From Ardenticatenaceae bacterium (GTDB taxonomy: Bacteria; Chloroflexota; Anaerolineae; Promineifilales; Promineifilaceae): a stretch of DNA of 64,000 bases. Location: NCBI GenBank assembly GCA_020634245.1, contig JACKCC010000028.1:1-64000 (forward strand). Reading direction: 5' to 3'. The notes under the pieces are model-generated. The model searched no databases. It had not been told where the DNA came from and worked only from the letters and a program-made list of their open reading frames with translations. Numbering within the stretch: position 1 is the stretch's first letter; each line of letters opens with the position of its first letter. Shown one piece after another: positions 33,720 through 42,059 of the stretch. The translations under genes were made by a program, and so were the position numbers.

Positions 33720-36038
33720 ATGGATAAACGTAGAGGCTTAGGCCGGCTATCGCCAACTCCCCGCTTAATTGCTTTTGTGATCATTAGTATGTTGATCACC
33801 TTTAGCAGCAGTTGGACTTCGGTCATTGCTGCCTTTGTTTTTACCGTTGTTTTGCTTATTGCCGGCAGAAAATATCCGCGGGCAGCATTAATAGCAGCGT
33901 TTAGTGCGTTTGTGCTGACATTTCTGGGGCATTTTTTAACGGCCGTTGACCCCCACGCCGTCTCCTTCCTCTCATTCAAGGTCTCCGAGGAAAGTGCATT
34001 AAAGGGCCTGCGCCTGGGATTACGCCTGGTGGCCATGATTTTGCCGGCTATCGCCTTCATCGCCGTGACGCCGCTGCACGAACTATTAGCCGCCTTCATC
34101 GGACTGCGCGTACCGCCAGCCGTCGAAATGTACTTGACCATCGTGCTGCGTTACGTGGACATCTTGTGGTACGATATCCAGATCAGCATGAAAGCGATGG
34201 CCGTGCGCGGCGTCAATTGGGAAGGCGGCATACGCGATAAAATCCCGGCATTCCGCCGCCTGATGCTGCCCCTCATCTTTCGCATTCTGGATCACGTCGA
34301 TGGCCAATCGCTGGCCATTGATAACCGGGGCGGCGTCCGCGTTTCACGCGAAGCGCCCGACATCTCGGCCGACACGCCAGCTCTGACGATGGACAGCGTG
34401 TACGTGCGCTACGATGAGCGGAACGAAATCACCGATGAGCACGCATTGACAGATATAAATCTGATCATTTCCCAAGGGGAAGCGGCCGTACTGCTGGGAC
34501 GAATTGGCGCCGGGAAAACCAGCGCCATGCTGCTGAGTACGGGGCTGATTCCCAAAAGTACCGGGCGTATGCGCGGCAACGTCACGTTATTTGGTCACAA
34601 TACCAAAGGCGCCTCCTTGAGTCTGTTGGGGCGGCTAGCCAGAATCGTCTTTCCCAGCGCGGTACAGGGATTAGTTGGTCTGACGGTAGAAGGTGAACTG
34701 GCCTTTAGCTTGCGTTCCAGTGATCTGCAACCGGAAGATCGGCATCAGGCAATGGTGGACGCTTTGGAAATTGTTGGTTTGGATGAATCGTTTTTGCCTC
34801 GGCAATCTCTAGGGCTTTCCGGCGGGGAGATGCAGCGCGTGGCGCTGGCTTCGGCGATTGTGAGCCAGCCGCTGCTGCTGGCACTCGATGATGTAACGGT
34901 TCAGCTAGACCCGGTCGGCAAACGGGAAGTGGTCGCCGCATTGCAGACATTGCTGGGCGGCCGCATCACAACCGTCATGACCGACCCATACTTGGAATTG
35001 TTATCGGAAGTGGGCAGCCGTTTTATTTTGTTGGAAAACGGCCGTATCACGGCCGAAAGCCACGCCCTGGATATTGATACCATCCAAAAAGCCAGCCTGC
35101 GCGTCCCCCAAATGATGCGCCTGAACCAAAGATTGGCTATGGCATTACCGACAAATGTCAATGAAGCCATTCCCCTTCTAAAATCGGCGGTAAATGGCGC
35201 ACCGCCTCTGTTTGAAGTTGAAAAAAAAGAACCCGCTGCCAACGTCGTTCGAGCGGTCAATTTGAAATACACCTATCCCAAAGGGCCGACCGCTATCAAA
35301 AATCTGGACGTTTCATTTGACGCCGCTGAATTTGTGGCCATTTTGGGGTCAAATGGATCAGGCAAAACCACGTTAGCCCTGCTCCTTACCGGTGCTTATA
35401 AACCGACAGAGGGCGAAATCCTGGTCAATGATGAGTCGTTTGATTGGAACCGGCACCGAGGGATCATGGGCTACGTATTCCAGGAACCGGTCAATCAAAT
35501 CGTGACCATGACAGTCTGGGACGAATTGGCTTTTGGCCCGCAGCAGCTTGGTTGGGATGATGAAGCGGTCAAGGAATCTGTTGAACATGAACTGGAGCGT
35601 TTTAATCTTTCGGCCAATGACGTACCGCTGCATTTAACACCGGCCAACGCCCGTAAATTAGCCATTGCCGCCACGTTAACTATGAAACCGCGCCTGGTTG
35701 TTTTGGATGAACCGACCAACAACCTGGACGAATCGGAAGTGCAGCAGCTGATGGCCCACCTGAAAATGTTGCAGGCCAGCGGCACAACGGTTATTTTAAT
35801 CACGCATGAGGTGGAAATTGCCTGCCAGTATGCGGATCGGATCATGGTCATGTCTAACGGCCGTATCCTGGTCGATGGTCCAACACAGCAGGTGATGGCC
35901 CAAAAAGCACTGTTGGCCCAGAGTGATGTTCTGGTCCCGCCGGTCGTGGACTTGTCATTGGCATTATGGCCAGATTCGCTCCCGGCGCTAACTGTCGAAG
36001 AACTGAGCACCGCCCTGGCCGAACCGGAGACAGCATAG
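33720..36038 (+). CDS. fused ECF energy-coupling module EcfT-EcfA-EcfA'
   Basis: This 772-residue protein carries a full ECF module without the S component. Residues 1-210 form the membrane T component, including an ARG-like coupling motif read as MAVRGVNWEGG near 160. Two ABC ATPases follow. The first has Walker A LLGRIGAGKTSAM near 258, signature LSGGEMQRV near 364, and a Walker B ending LALDD with Asp in place of the catalytic Glu. The second has Walker A ILGSNGSGKTTLA near 541, an altered signature LTPANARK, and a normal Walker B VVLDEPTNNLDE. Paired head-to-tail this gives one consensus and one degenerate ATP site. In most bacteria T, A and A' are separate proteins. It presumably energises the S component just upstream. 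Confidence 0.87.
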   Translation: MDKRRGLGRLSPTPRLIAFVIISMLITFSSSWTSVIAAFVFTVVLLIAGRKYPRAALIAAFSAFVLTFLGHFLTAVDPHAVSFLSFKVSEESALKGLRLGLRLVAMILPAIAFIAVTPLHELLAAFIGLRVPPAVEMYLTIVLRYVDILWYDIQISMKAMAVRGVNWEGGIRDKIPAFRRLMLPLIFRILDHVDGQSLAIDNRGGVRVSREAPDISADTPALTMDSVYVRYDERNEITDEHALTDINLIISQGEAAVLLGRIGAGKTSAMLLSTGLIPKSTGRMRGNVTLFGHNTKGASLSLLGRLARIVFPSAVQGLVGLTVEGELAFSLRSSDLQPEDRHQAMVDALEIVGLDESFLPRQSLGLSGGEMQRVALASAIVSQPLLLALDDVTVQLDPVGKREVVAALQTLLGGRITTVMTDPYLELLSEVGSRFILLENGRITAESHALDIDTIQKASLRVPQMMRLNQRLAMALPTNVNEAIPLLKSAVNGAPPLFEVEKKEPAANVVRAVNLKYTYPKGPTAIKNLDVSFDAAEFVAILGSNGSGKTTLALLLTGAYKPTEGEILVNDESFDWNRHRGIMGYVFQEPVNQIVTMTVWDELAFGPQQLGWDDEAVKESVEHELERFNLSANDVPLHLTPANARKLAIAATLTMKPRLVVLDEPTNNLDESEVQQLMAHLKMLQASGTTVILITHEVEIACQYADRIMVMSNGRILVDGPTQQVMAQKALLAQSDVLVPPVVDLSLALWPDSLPALTVEELSTALAEPETA

Positions 36039-36049
36039 GAATCAATCAT

Positions 36050-37753
36050 ATGGAACTTGCCGAATTCATCCAATACGCCCGTGGCGATAAACCCGTCGAT
36101 ATACTGCTTAAAAATGGCCGGGTCATCAACGTCTTTAGCGGCGAAATCATCGAAACCGATATTGCCATTGTTGGTTCCCGGATTGCCGGTTTAGGAACGT
36201 ATGAAGCCCGAACCGTTGTGGATTTGAACGGCCGTTACGTTGCTCCCGGCCTGATCGACAGCCACGTACACATTGAAAGCGCCATGGTACCGCCGCCTGA
36301 ATTTGCCCGCGCGGTTGTGCCCCGTGGAACGACGACCGTCATCACCGACCCCCATGAAATCGGCAATGTCCTGGGTTATGCAGGCATCCAATTCATGTTG
36401 GATCGGGCCAAAGGCATTCCTTTAACCGTTTACGTCAATGCGCCCAGCTGCATCCCCAGCAGCCACATGGAAAGCGCCGGGGCGACGCTTGAAGCAGATG
36501 ATTTATCCCCCTTATTGAAGGAAGCGAATGTGTTGGGTTTAGCCGAAGTGATGAATTTCCCCGGCGTCGTAGCTGGCGATCCAGGTATGCTCGATAAAAT
36601 CAAAACATTTAGCGACCGGATCATCGATGGCCACTGCCCTGGTTTGAGCGATAAGGGGCTAAATGCCTACGTTGCTGCCGGAATCGCCAGCGACCACGAA
36701 TGCGTCACTGTTGAAGAAGCGATGGAAAAACTACGATTGGGCATGTATATCTTCATTCGCGAAGCCACCAATGCCCACAATCTAAAACCGCTCCTACCGC
36801 TCATCAACAGTGACAATTCGCGCCGGATATGCCTCTGTACCGATGATCGCCAGCCGGCCGATATTTTGGCCGAAGGCCACATCGACTTCATGATCCAAAC
36901 CGCCATCGCCGAAGGGGTTGACCCGATTACGGCATTTAGAATGGCGACGCTTAATCCGGCCGAATATTTCCGCCTGAATGATCGCGGCGGGATCGCGCCA
37001 GGCCGCCGGGCCGACTTGATGATTTTTTCCGATATACAACGCCCTGTGGCTGAAATGGTCTATCAAGGGGGGCAAATGGTCGCTCAAGACGGGAAAATGC
37101 TCTCCTGGGAGTGGCCTGCGCCGGCTTATTCTTTACCCGTTTCCATGAACGTTGACTGGTCAAAGGTTGATTTTACGATTCCGGCCGAGGGACCTAGGGT
37201 ACGAATCATTGAAACCATCCCGGAACAACTTATTACCAATACGATTATTGAAGCGACGCCGCAGGTTAACGGCCGTGTCACCACCGATATTAGCCGCGAC
37301 ATTCTGAAAATGGCGGTGATAGAACGGCATCATGGCGCGGGCAAGATGGGGAAGGGTCTCGTGCGGGGTATTGGCCTCAAACGCGGGGCTATCGCCAGCT
37401 CTGTCGCCCACGACCATCATAATATTGTCGTGATTGGGGTTGATGATCAGAGTATGTTAACGGCCGTTAAAACCGTCGCCACTACCAATGGCGGTATGGC
37501 CGCCGTAGATGGTGATGAGGTCCTGGCACAATTGGCTCTCCCCATTGCCGGCTTAATGAGTGATCAACCCATTGAAAACGTTCAACAACAGATGGAAGCA
37601 CTTTTGGCGGCCGCCCACGAGTTAGGTGCTGTGCTGCACGATCCCTTTATGGCTATGAGTTTCCTGGCCCTGCCAGTAATCCCTTCTCTCAAATTAACGG
37701 ATCATGGCCTGGTGGATGTCGATAATTTCCAACTGACCTCCTTGTTTGTCTGA
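36050..37753 (+). CDS. ade: adenine deaminase
   Basis: The start is the ATG at 36050, whose AGGA overlaps the stop codon of the transporter gene; a longer open frame overlapping that gene is not needed. The 567 residues match adenine deaminase: GLIDSHVHIESAMVPP with metal-binding histidines near 80-85, TTTVITDPHEIGNV, HCPGLSDKGLNAYVAAGI, and CTDDRQPADIL. It converts adenine to hypoxanthine and ammonia. The close coupling to an ECF module suggests that the imported compound is a purine or yields one. Confidence 0.94.
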   Translation: MELAEFIQYARGDKPVDILLKNGRVINVFSGEIIETDIAIVGSRIAGLGTYEARTVVDLNGRYVAPGLIDSHVHIESAMVPPPEFARAVVPRGTTTVITDPHEIGNVLGYAGIQFMLDRAKGIPLTVYVNAPSCIPSSHMESAGATLEADDLSPLLKEANVLGLAEVMNFPGVVAGDPGMLDKIKTFSDRIIDGHCPGLSDKGLNAYVAAGIASDHECVTVEEAMEKLRLGMYIFIREATNAHNLKPLLPLINSDNSRRICLCTDDRQPADILAEGHIDFMIQTAIAEGVDPITAFRMATLNPAEYFRLNDRGGIAPGRRADLMIFSDIQRPVAEMVYQGGQMVAQDGKMLSWEWPAPAYSLPVSMNVDWSKVDFTIPAEGPRVRIIETIPEQLITNTIIEATPQVNGRVTTDISRDILKMAVIERHHGAGKMGKGLVRGIGLKRGAIASSVAHDHHNIVVIGVDDQSMLTAVKTVATTNGGMAAVDGDEVLAQLALPIAGLMSDQPIENVQQQMEALLAAAHELGAVLHDPFMAMSFLALPVIPSLKLTDHGLVDVDNFQLTSLFV

Positions 37754-37804
37754 TTCGTCATGAACAGATAAAGAAACGATTCTCTTTTCTCCCTCACTCA
37801 AATT

Positions 37805-39088
37805 CACGGTTTTTCAGTAGTCGAAGAGAAATAAGCAAATGTACCTCATTTTGGTAAGATGGGATGTGCAACCAAACCCAAAACCAAAAGAGGTACAAAT
37901 GCAGCATATCATATTAGAGGCTCACCATACAAAAGATGGACTCGTTTTCAACGTTACTGACTTAGAAGCCCGGTTGAATCAGTTAACCGATTCACGAGAT
38001 AGACGCGGCAAAATATATCCACTGGGCACGATTTTGACGATGATAATATTAGCGAAGCTCGCTGGCGAGGATAAGCCATCAGGAATAGCTCAGTGGATTC
38101 GATTGCGTTGCGATGCATTTGTCAGGATATTTTGCCGTAAACACAAACGAATGCCGTGTTTGAACACAATTCGTACTGTGTTGCAAGATGTGGTTCCGCT
38201 TGATGAATTAGAGACCCTGTTTCGGCGTTATCTACACGATGCCTACGGCGGACAAGAAAGCCGATTAATTACAATTGATGGCAAGACAATGCGCGGAACT
38301 ATCCCCAAAGGAAGCCGTCAAGGTGTCCATTTGTTAGCCGCCTATCTTCCAGAAGAAGGTGTGGTTTTGAAACAAGTAGCGGTAGCGACTAAAGAAAACG
38401 AAATCAATGCCGCTCCCCAACTACTCGAGGGAATCAACATCAAGAACAAGGTCATTTGTGCCGATGCGATGCAGACACAACGCAAGCTTTCCGTCGATGT
38501 GTTGTCGAGGGGCGGTGATTACATCTGGTTTCTCAAGGACAACCAACCCACGTTGCTGGAGGATGTGAAACAGTTTTTCAAGCCAGCGCGGATGAGTGCC
38601 GGTTGGCACCCGCCTGAATTGCCGCGGACGGTGGCTAAAACAACTGAGATAGGGCATGGGCGACTGGAAAAGCGGACACTCACACTGATGGTAGATGAAG
38701 AACAGTTTCTGGACTGGCCCGGTGTTCATCAGGTTTTCCAGTTAGAGCGGGAGACCACCCATCTGCGAACAGGCCGAGAAACGACCGAATTGGCCTATGG
38801 TATCACTAGCTGTACACCAGAGATAACATCGGCAAAGCAAATGTTACAGTGGACGCGACAATATTGGGGTATCGAAAATGGATTGCATTATCGTCGAGAT
38901 GTCACATTGCGAGAAGATGCAACGCGCATTTCGCAACCAGCGTTGGCAAAAACGATGTCAGCTATTAACAATTTTGTGGTTGGGTTAACGCAAAAAATGG
39001 GTTATTCCAATCTGGCCGCAGCACGGCGCTTGTTTGATGCTAAAATCGCGGCTCAACTCTCTTGACGCCCGACTACTGAAAAACCGTG
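37805..39088 (+). mobile_element. ISAs1-family insertion sequence, copy 2 (1284 bp)
   Basis: The same 19-bp terminal inverted repeats occur as in copy 1 (37805-37823 and 39070-39088), and the 10-bp direct repeat CACTCAAATT flanks it at 37795-37804 and 39089-39098. Its length is identical to copy 1 in the opposite orientation. It sits between adenine deaminase and a mannosyltransferase gene without breaking either. Confidence 0.95.
37899..39065 (+). CDS. ISAs1-family transposase (copy 2)
   Basis: This 388-residue protein from the ATG after AGAGGT is identical to the product of copy 1. The same catalytic phrases are present (ITIDGKTMRGT, VICADAMQTQ, WGIENGLHYRRDV). Both copies keep intact frames, so either could mobilise the other. 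Confidence 0.93.
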   Translation: MQHIILEAHHTKDGLVFNVTDLEARLNQLTDSRDRRGKIYPLGTILTMIILAKLAGEDKPSGIAQWIRLRCDAFVRIFCRKHKRMPCLNTIRTVLQDVVPLDELETLFRRYLHDAYGGQESRLITIDGKTMRGTIPKGSRQGVHLLAAYLPEEGVVLKQVAVATKENEINAAPQLLEGINIKNKVICADAMQTQRKLSVDVLSRGGDYIWFLKDNQPTLLEDVKQFFKPARMSAGWHPPELPRTVAKTTEIGHGRLEKRTLTLMVDEEQFLDWPGVHQVFQLERETTHLRTGRETTELAYGITSCTPEITSAKQMLQWTRQYWGIENGLHYRRDVTLREDATRISQPALAKTMSAINNFVVGLTQKMGYSNLAAARRLFDAKIAAQLS

Positions 39089-39131
39089 CACTCAAATTGG
39101 CGTAACGGCCGTTCCTGAGCGAAAATATGCA

Positions 39132-39186
39132 AGTTGCGAAGTAGCAAAGTGGCAAAGTAAAAGAGTCACTTTGCTACTTCGCAACT
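39132..39186. repeat. perfect 20-bp inverted repeat
   Basis: The arm AGTTGCGAAGTAGCAAAGTG (39132-39151) faces its exact complement (39167-39186) across a 15-base loop. It lies between the IS and the mannosyltransferase gene and is built from the same GCAAGTTGC/GCAAAGTG words seen elsewhere in the window. Confidence 0.8.
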
Positions 39187-39200
39187 CTGCAACTCTAATT

Positions 39201-40370
39201 ATGAAACCTGCCGTCAAAACCGCTCTAATCATCTTTCTTGCTACACGAATTTCCTTATCCGTGTGGGCCATTATTGTCTTGACAACAGTACCGCTGCCAG
39301 GAGAACCAGATGAGGCGGTACGGCCGTATCTGGGTGAACCCATTCTCGATGATAGCATAGCCGGACTGCTGCTCGGCCCCTGGCAGCGCTTTGACAGCCA
39401 GCATTACCTGCGCATCGCCCGGCAGGGCTACGACAACGTGGCCGATTCTGTCTTTCCCCCGCTTTACCCCCTGACAATCCGGGTATTAGGCGCGCTGTTT
39501 GGCGGCAGCGCGACAGCCAATCTGACAGTGGCCATCCTCATCTCCAATCTGGCGTTTCTAGGACTGCTGATTTTGCTGTATCGGGTAACGGAAACTGAAC
39601 TCGGTCACAGATTTGCTACACGAACTTTAGTGCGTCTGGCCATTTTTCCCACCGGCTTCTTTTTACTGGCTCCTTACACAGAATCCTTGTTTATTTTGCT
39701 GGCTGTCGGCTCCATTTGGGCGGCGCGCAAAGGTCAATTTTGGTTGGCCGGAGGGCTGGGTTTTCTGGCTTCCCTCACCCGGCTCACCGGCTGGATTTTG
39801 GTCGTTCCATTAGTTTATGAATGGTGGCGGCAGTCACGCATCACGCATCACGCATCACGTTTCACGTTTCAGACACTCATCGCCACGGCGCTTCCCGGAC
39901 TGGGCACGGCCGTATTCCTGCTTTGGCGTTGGCGGGCTGGCCTGCCGCCGCTGGGCAAGATTTATGAGCAGTATTGGTATCAGACAACCGGGTTTCCGGG
40001 ACGGGATTTGGGTACGGCCGTTAACACCTTCTTCCTTGGCGGCACAGCCCGCGTCGGAGAATTTACTCTGGTTTTTGACTTCCTGACAGCCTTCTTCCTG
40101 TTGGGAACCACTATCTGGACTTTCCGCCGCCTGGGAACAACCTATGGTCTTTATTCGGCCCTGTTGCTGCTGTTCATGCTCCTGCCCGCCTCAGAGAATT
40201 TTAAGCCGCTGTATTCGTTTTCCCGTTACGCACTGGCTTTTTTCCCCACGTTTATGCTGTTGGGAGTGGCCGGGGAACGGCCGTGGCTCAACCGACTCAT
40301 CCTCTACCCCTCCATCATTTTGTATCTCTATTTCAGCGGCCAGTTCTTCCTCTGGGGCTGGGTCGCCTAA
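39201..40370 (+). CDS. PIG-V-like mannosyltransferase-family membrane protein
   Basis: The start is the ATG at 39201, just after the hairpin, giving 389 residues with about nine membrane helices. The luminal-loop phrase GPWQRFDSQHYLRIARQGYD is the catalytic-loop pattern of GPI mannosyltransferase II (PIG-V)-like GT-C enzymes, which use dolichol- or polyprenyl-phosphate mannose. ESLFILLAVGSIWAARKG and a later FSRYALAFFPTFMLLG also fit. It probably glycosylates a lipid or cell-surface polymer. A CGCATCACGCATCACG repeat is inserted in frame near codon 215. Confidence 0.8.
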   Translation: MKPAVKTALIIFLATRISLSVWAIIVLTTVPLPGEPDEAVRPYLGEPILDDSIAGLLLGPWQRFDSQHYLRIARQGYDNVADSVFPPLYPLTIRVLGALFGGSATANLTVAILISNLAFLGLLILLYRVTETELGHRFATRTLVRLAIFPTGFFLLAPYTESLFILLAVGSIWAARKGQFWLAGGLGFLASLTRLTGWILVVPLVYEWWRQSRITHHASRFTFQTLIATALPGLGTAVFLLWRWRAGLPPLGKIYEQYWYQTTGFPGRDLGTAVNTFFLGGTARVGEFTLVFDFLTAFFLLGTTIWTFRRLGTTYGLYSALLLLFMLLPASENFKPLYSFSRYALAFFPTFMLLGVAGERPWLNRLILYPSIILYLYFSGQFFLWGWVA

Positions 40371-40430
40371 ATCCGGGTTGCCAGCGTCCTTTTTTCTATG
40401 CGTAACTCTGCGTCCTGTGTAATTTACCAG

Positions 40431-42059
40431 TCAGATCTTAACAGCTACCTCAAACTCTATCTCCGGCGGAACAACCCGTGGATGAGGAATTTCCACGTGA
40501 ATCAACAAGCCGCCATCCGACAAATTGCGGAACTGCATCCGGCCGCCCAGCAAAGCCACCCGTTCACTAATCCCCAACAAACCAAAATGCCCCGCTTCCC
40601 CCAATTTGCCCATATCAAAACTGGTCTGCAAACCCACACCGTTATCAGCAATCGAAATCGACAACATACGCGGCGACGTGTGCCGCAGCACAATTTCCGC
40701 TTTGCTGGCTTCGGCATGTTTCCAAATGTTGTTGACTCCCTCCTGGATGATACGGAAAATGGAAAGCTCAATCGCTTCCGGCAAGCGGCCAAAATTATCG
40801 TCCATCTCCAGCTTCACCTCAATGCCTGTCCGCTGGCTCCAATCGTGTAGATATGATTTCAAAGCCGCACCCAAACCCAGGCTGTCAATCGTTGGCGGCC
40901 GAAGATTACCACAAATCCGTCGCAAATCTTCCACCATCGCCCGAATATTGTGGCGCACCTCTGCCCAATCTTCCTGCAAAGAGGGCAGCCCGGCCGCCTT
41001 CTCTTCCATCTCTTCCAAATCGTAATTCAAGCTCAACAAATCCTGAATCAATTGATCGTGCAGTTCGCGGGCCAAATGCTTTCGTTCTTGCTCCCGTTCA
41101 GTTAAAAGGCGGCGCTGTGCATCCTGCAAGGCCAGGTTGGCGCTGTCCAACGCTTTAACCTGATGGGCTAACTGCTCGACCAACTGCTGGTTCAGATTAC
41201 CCTGGGCTTTCAAATCACGCTTCAGCAGCATCTGGTTGTGGCGCAATGTCTCCGCCTGTTTACGCGCCCGGTAATAACTGTCCAGCGCCCATATGACCGG
41301 CGTGCGCTGCTGCTGATCGGCCGTGCCCACCAAGGCAGCTACGATTCGCTCTCGATTGGCTGCATCGGTCCGGTAGTCGCCGACGATTTGCCCCTGCCGC
41401 ATCACCACAATCCGGTCGGTCACAGCAAATAAATGATCCAAATTGTGGCTGCTAAAGAGGACGGCCACCCCCTGTTTCTGCCAGGAACGGACTAAACTGA
41501 GAAGCCGTTCTTGATAAGGCAGGCTAAGTAACGAACCGGGATCATCAACCAGGATTACCTGGGACGGCCGTGCCATCACCTGCGCAATCCCCACCAACTG
41601 CCGCTTTTCACTGGAAAGATTGGCCACCTTTTCTTGTAATGAAGGGAACTCCACATCCAGCGAAAGCAGCAAACGACTGGCCTCCTCATCCATCTTTCGC
41701 TGGTTCGGAATTTGCAGCCACTTGGGCAAAAACGGCCAACTTATCTCATCACCCAGAAAAATATTACTCGTCACATCAAGTTGTTCAGCCAGTTCTGGCT
41801 CCTGATGTACCACATTAATGCCATACGTCTGCGCCTGAAACGGCCATTGCAGCCGCCGCTCCTTAAAATAAAGAACCCCCGCATCGGGAGCCTGTAAACC
41901 AGCCAAAACTTTTATCAAAACCGATTTACCAGCACCGCTGCGGCCGGCCAAACCGACAATTTCCCCCGGTTCGATCTTCAAATTTACATTCTGGAGCGCC
42001 GTCAAATTTCCAAACTGTTTCGACAGATTTACCGCTCGCAGCAAAGGTTGGTCACTCAT
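40431..42059 (-). CDS. histidine kinase with an N-terminal sugar-importer-type ABC ATPase domain
   Basis: Residues 1-245 form a complete ABC nucleotide-binding domain most like the first half of XylG/RbsA: Walker A GRSGAGKS (39-46), Q-loop Q86, a signature reduced to LSSEK (148-152), Walker B VILVDDP (168-174) with Asp173 where the catalytic Glu should be, and H-loop H205. A coiled coil (about 265-325) leads to a NarL/LiaS-type kinase: phospho-acceptor His334 in ARELHDQ, N-box EGVNN (440-444), and G-box DNGVG (472-476). There is no membrane segment and no periplasmic sensor. Its start overlaps the response-regulator stop by one base (TAATG). The domain could dock onto a sugar permease in place of a transport ATPase. 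Confidence 0.88.
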   Translation of the reverse strand: MSDQPLLRAVNLSKQFGNLTALQNVNLKIEPGEIVGLAGRSGAGKSVLIKVLAGLQAPDAGVLYFKERRLQWPFQAQTYGINVVHQEPELAEQLDVTSNIFLGDEISWPFLPKWLQIPNQRKMDEEASRLLLSLDVEFPSLQEKVANLSSEKRQLVGIAQVMARPSQVILVDDPGSLLSLPYQERLLSLVRSWQKQGVAVLFSSHNLDHLFAVTDRIVVMRQGQIVGDYRTDAANRERIVAALVGTADQQQRTPVIWALDSYYRARKQAETLRHNQMLLKRDLKAQGNLNQQLVEQLAHQVKALDSANLALQDAQRRLLTEREQERKHLARELHDQLIQDLLSLNYDLEEMEEKAAGLPSLQEDWAEVRHNIRAMVEDLRRICGNLRPPTIDSLGLGAALKSYLHDWSQRTGIEVKLEMDDNFGRLPEAIELSIFRIIQEGVNNIWKHAEASKAEIVLRHTSPRMLSISIADNGVGLQTSFDMGKLGEAGHFGLLGISERVALLGGRMQFRNLSDGGLLIHVEIPHPRVVPPEIEFEVAVKI

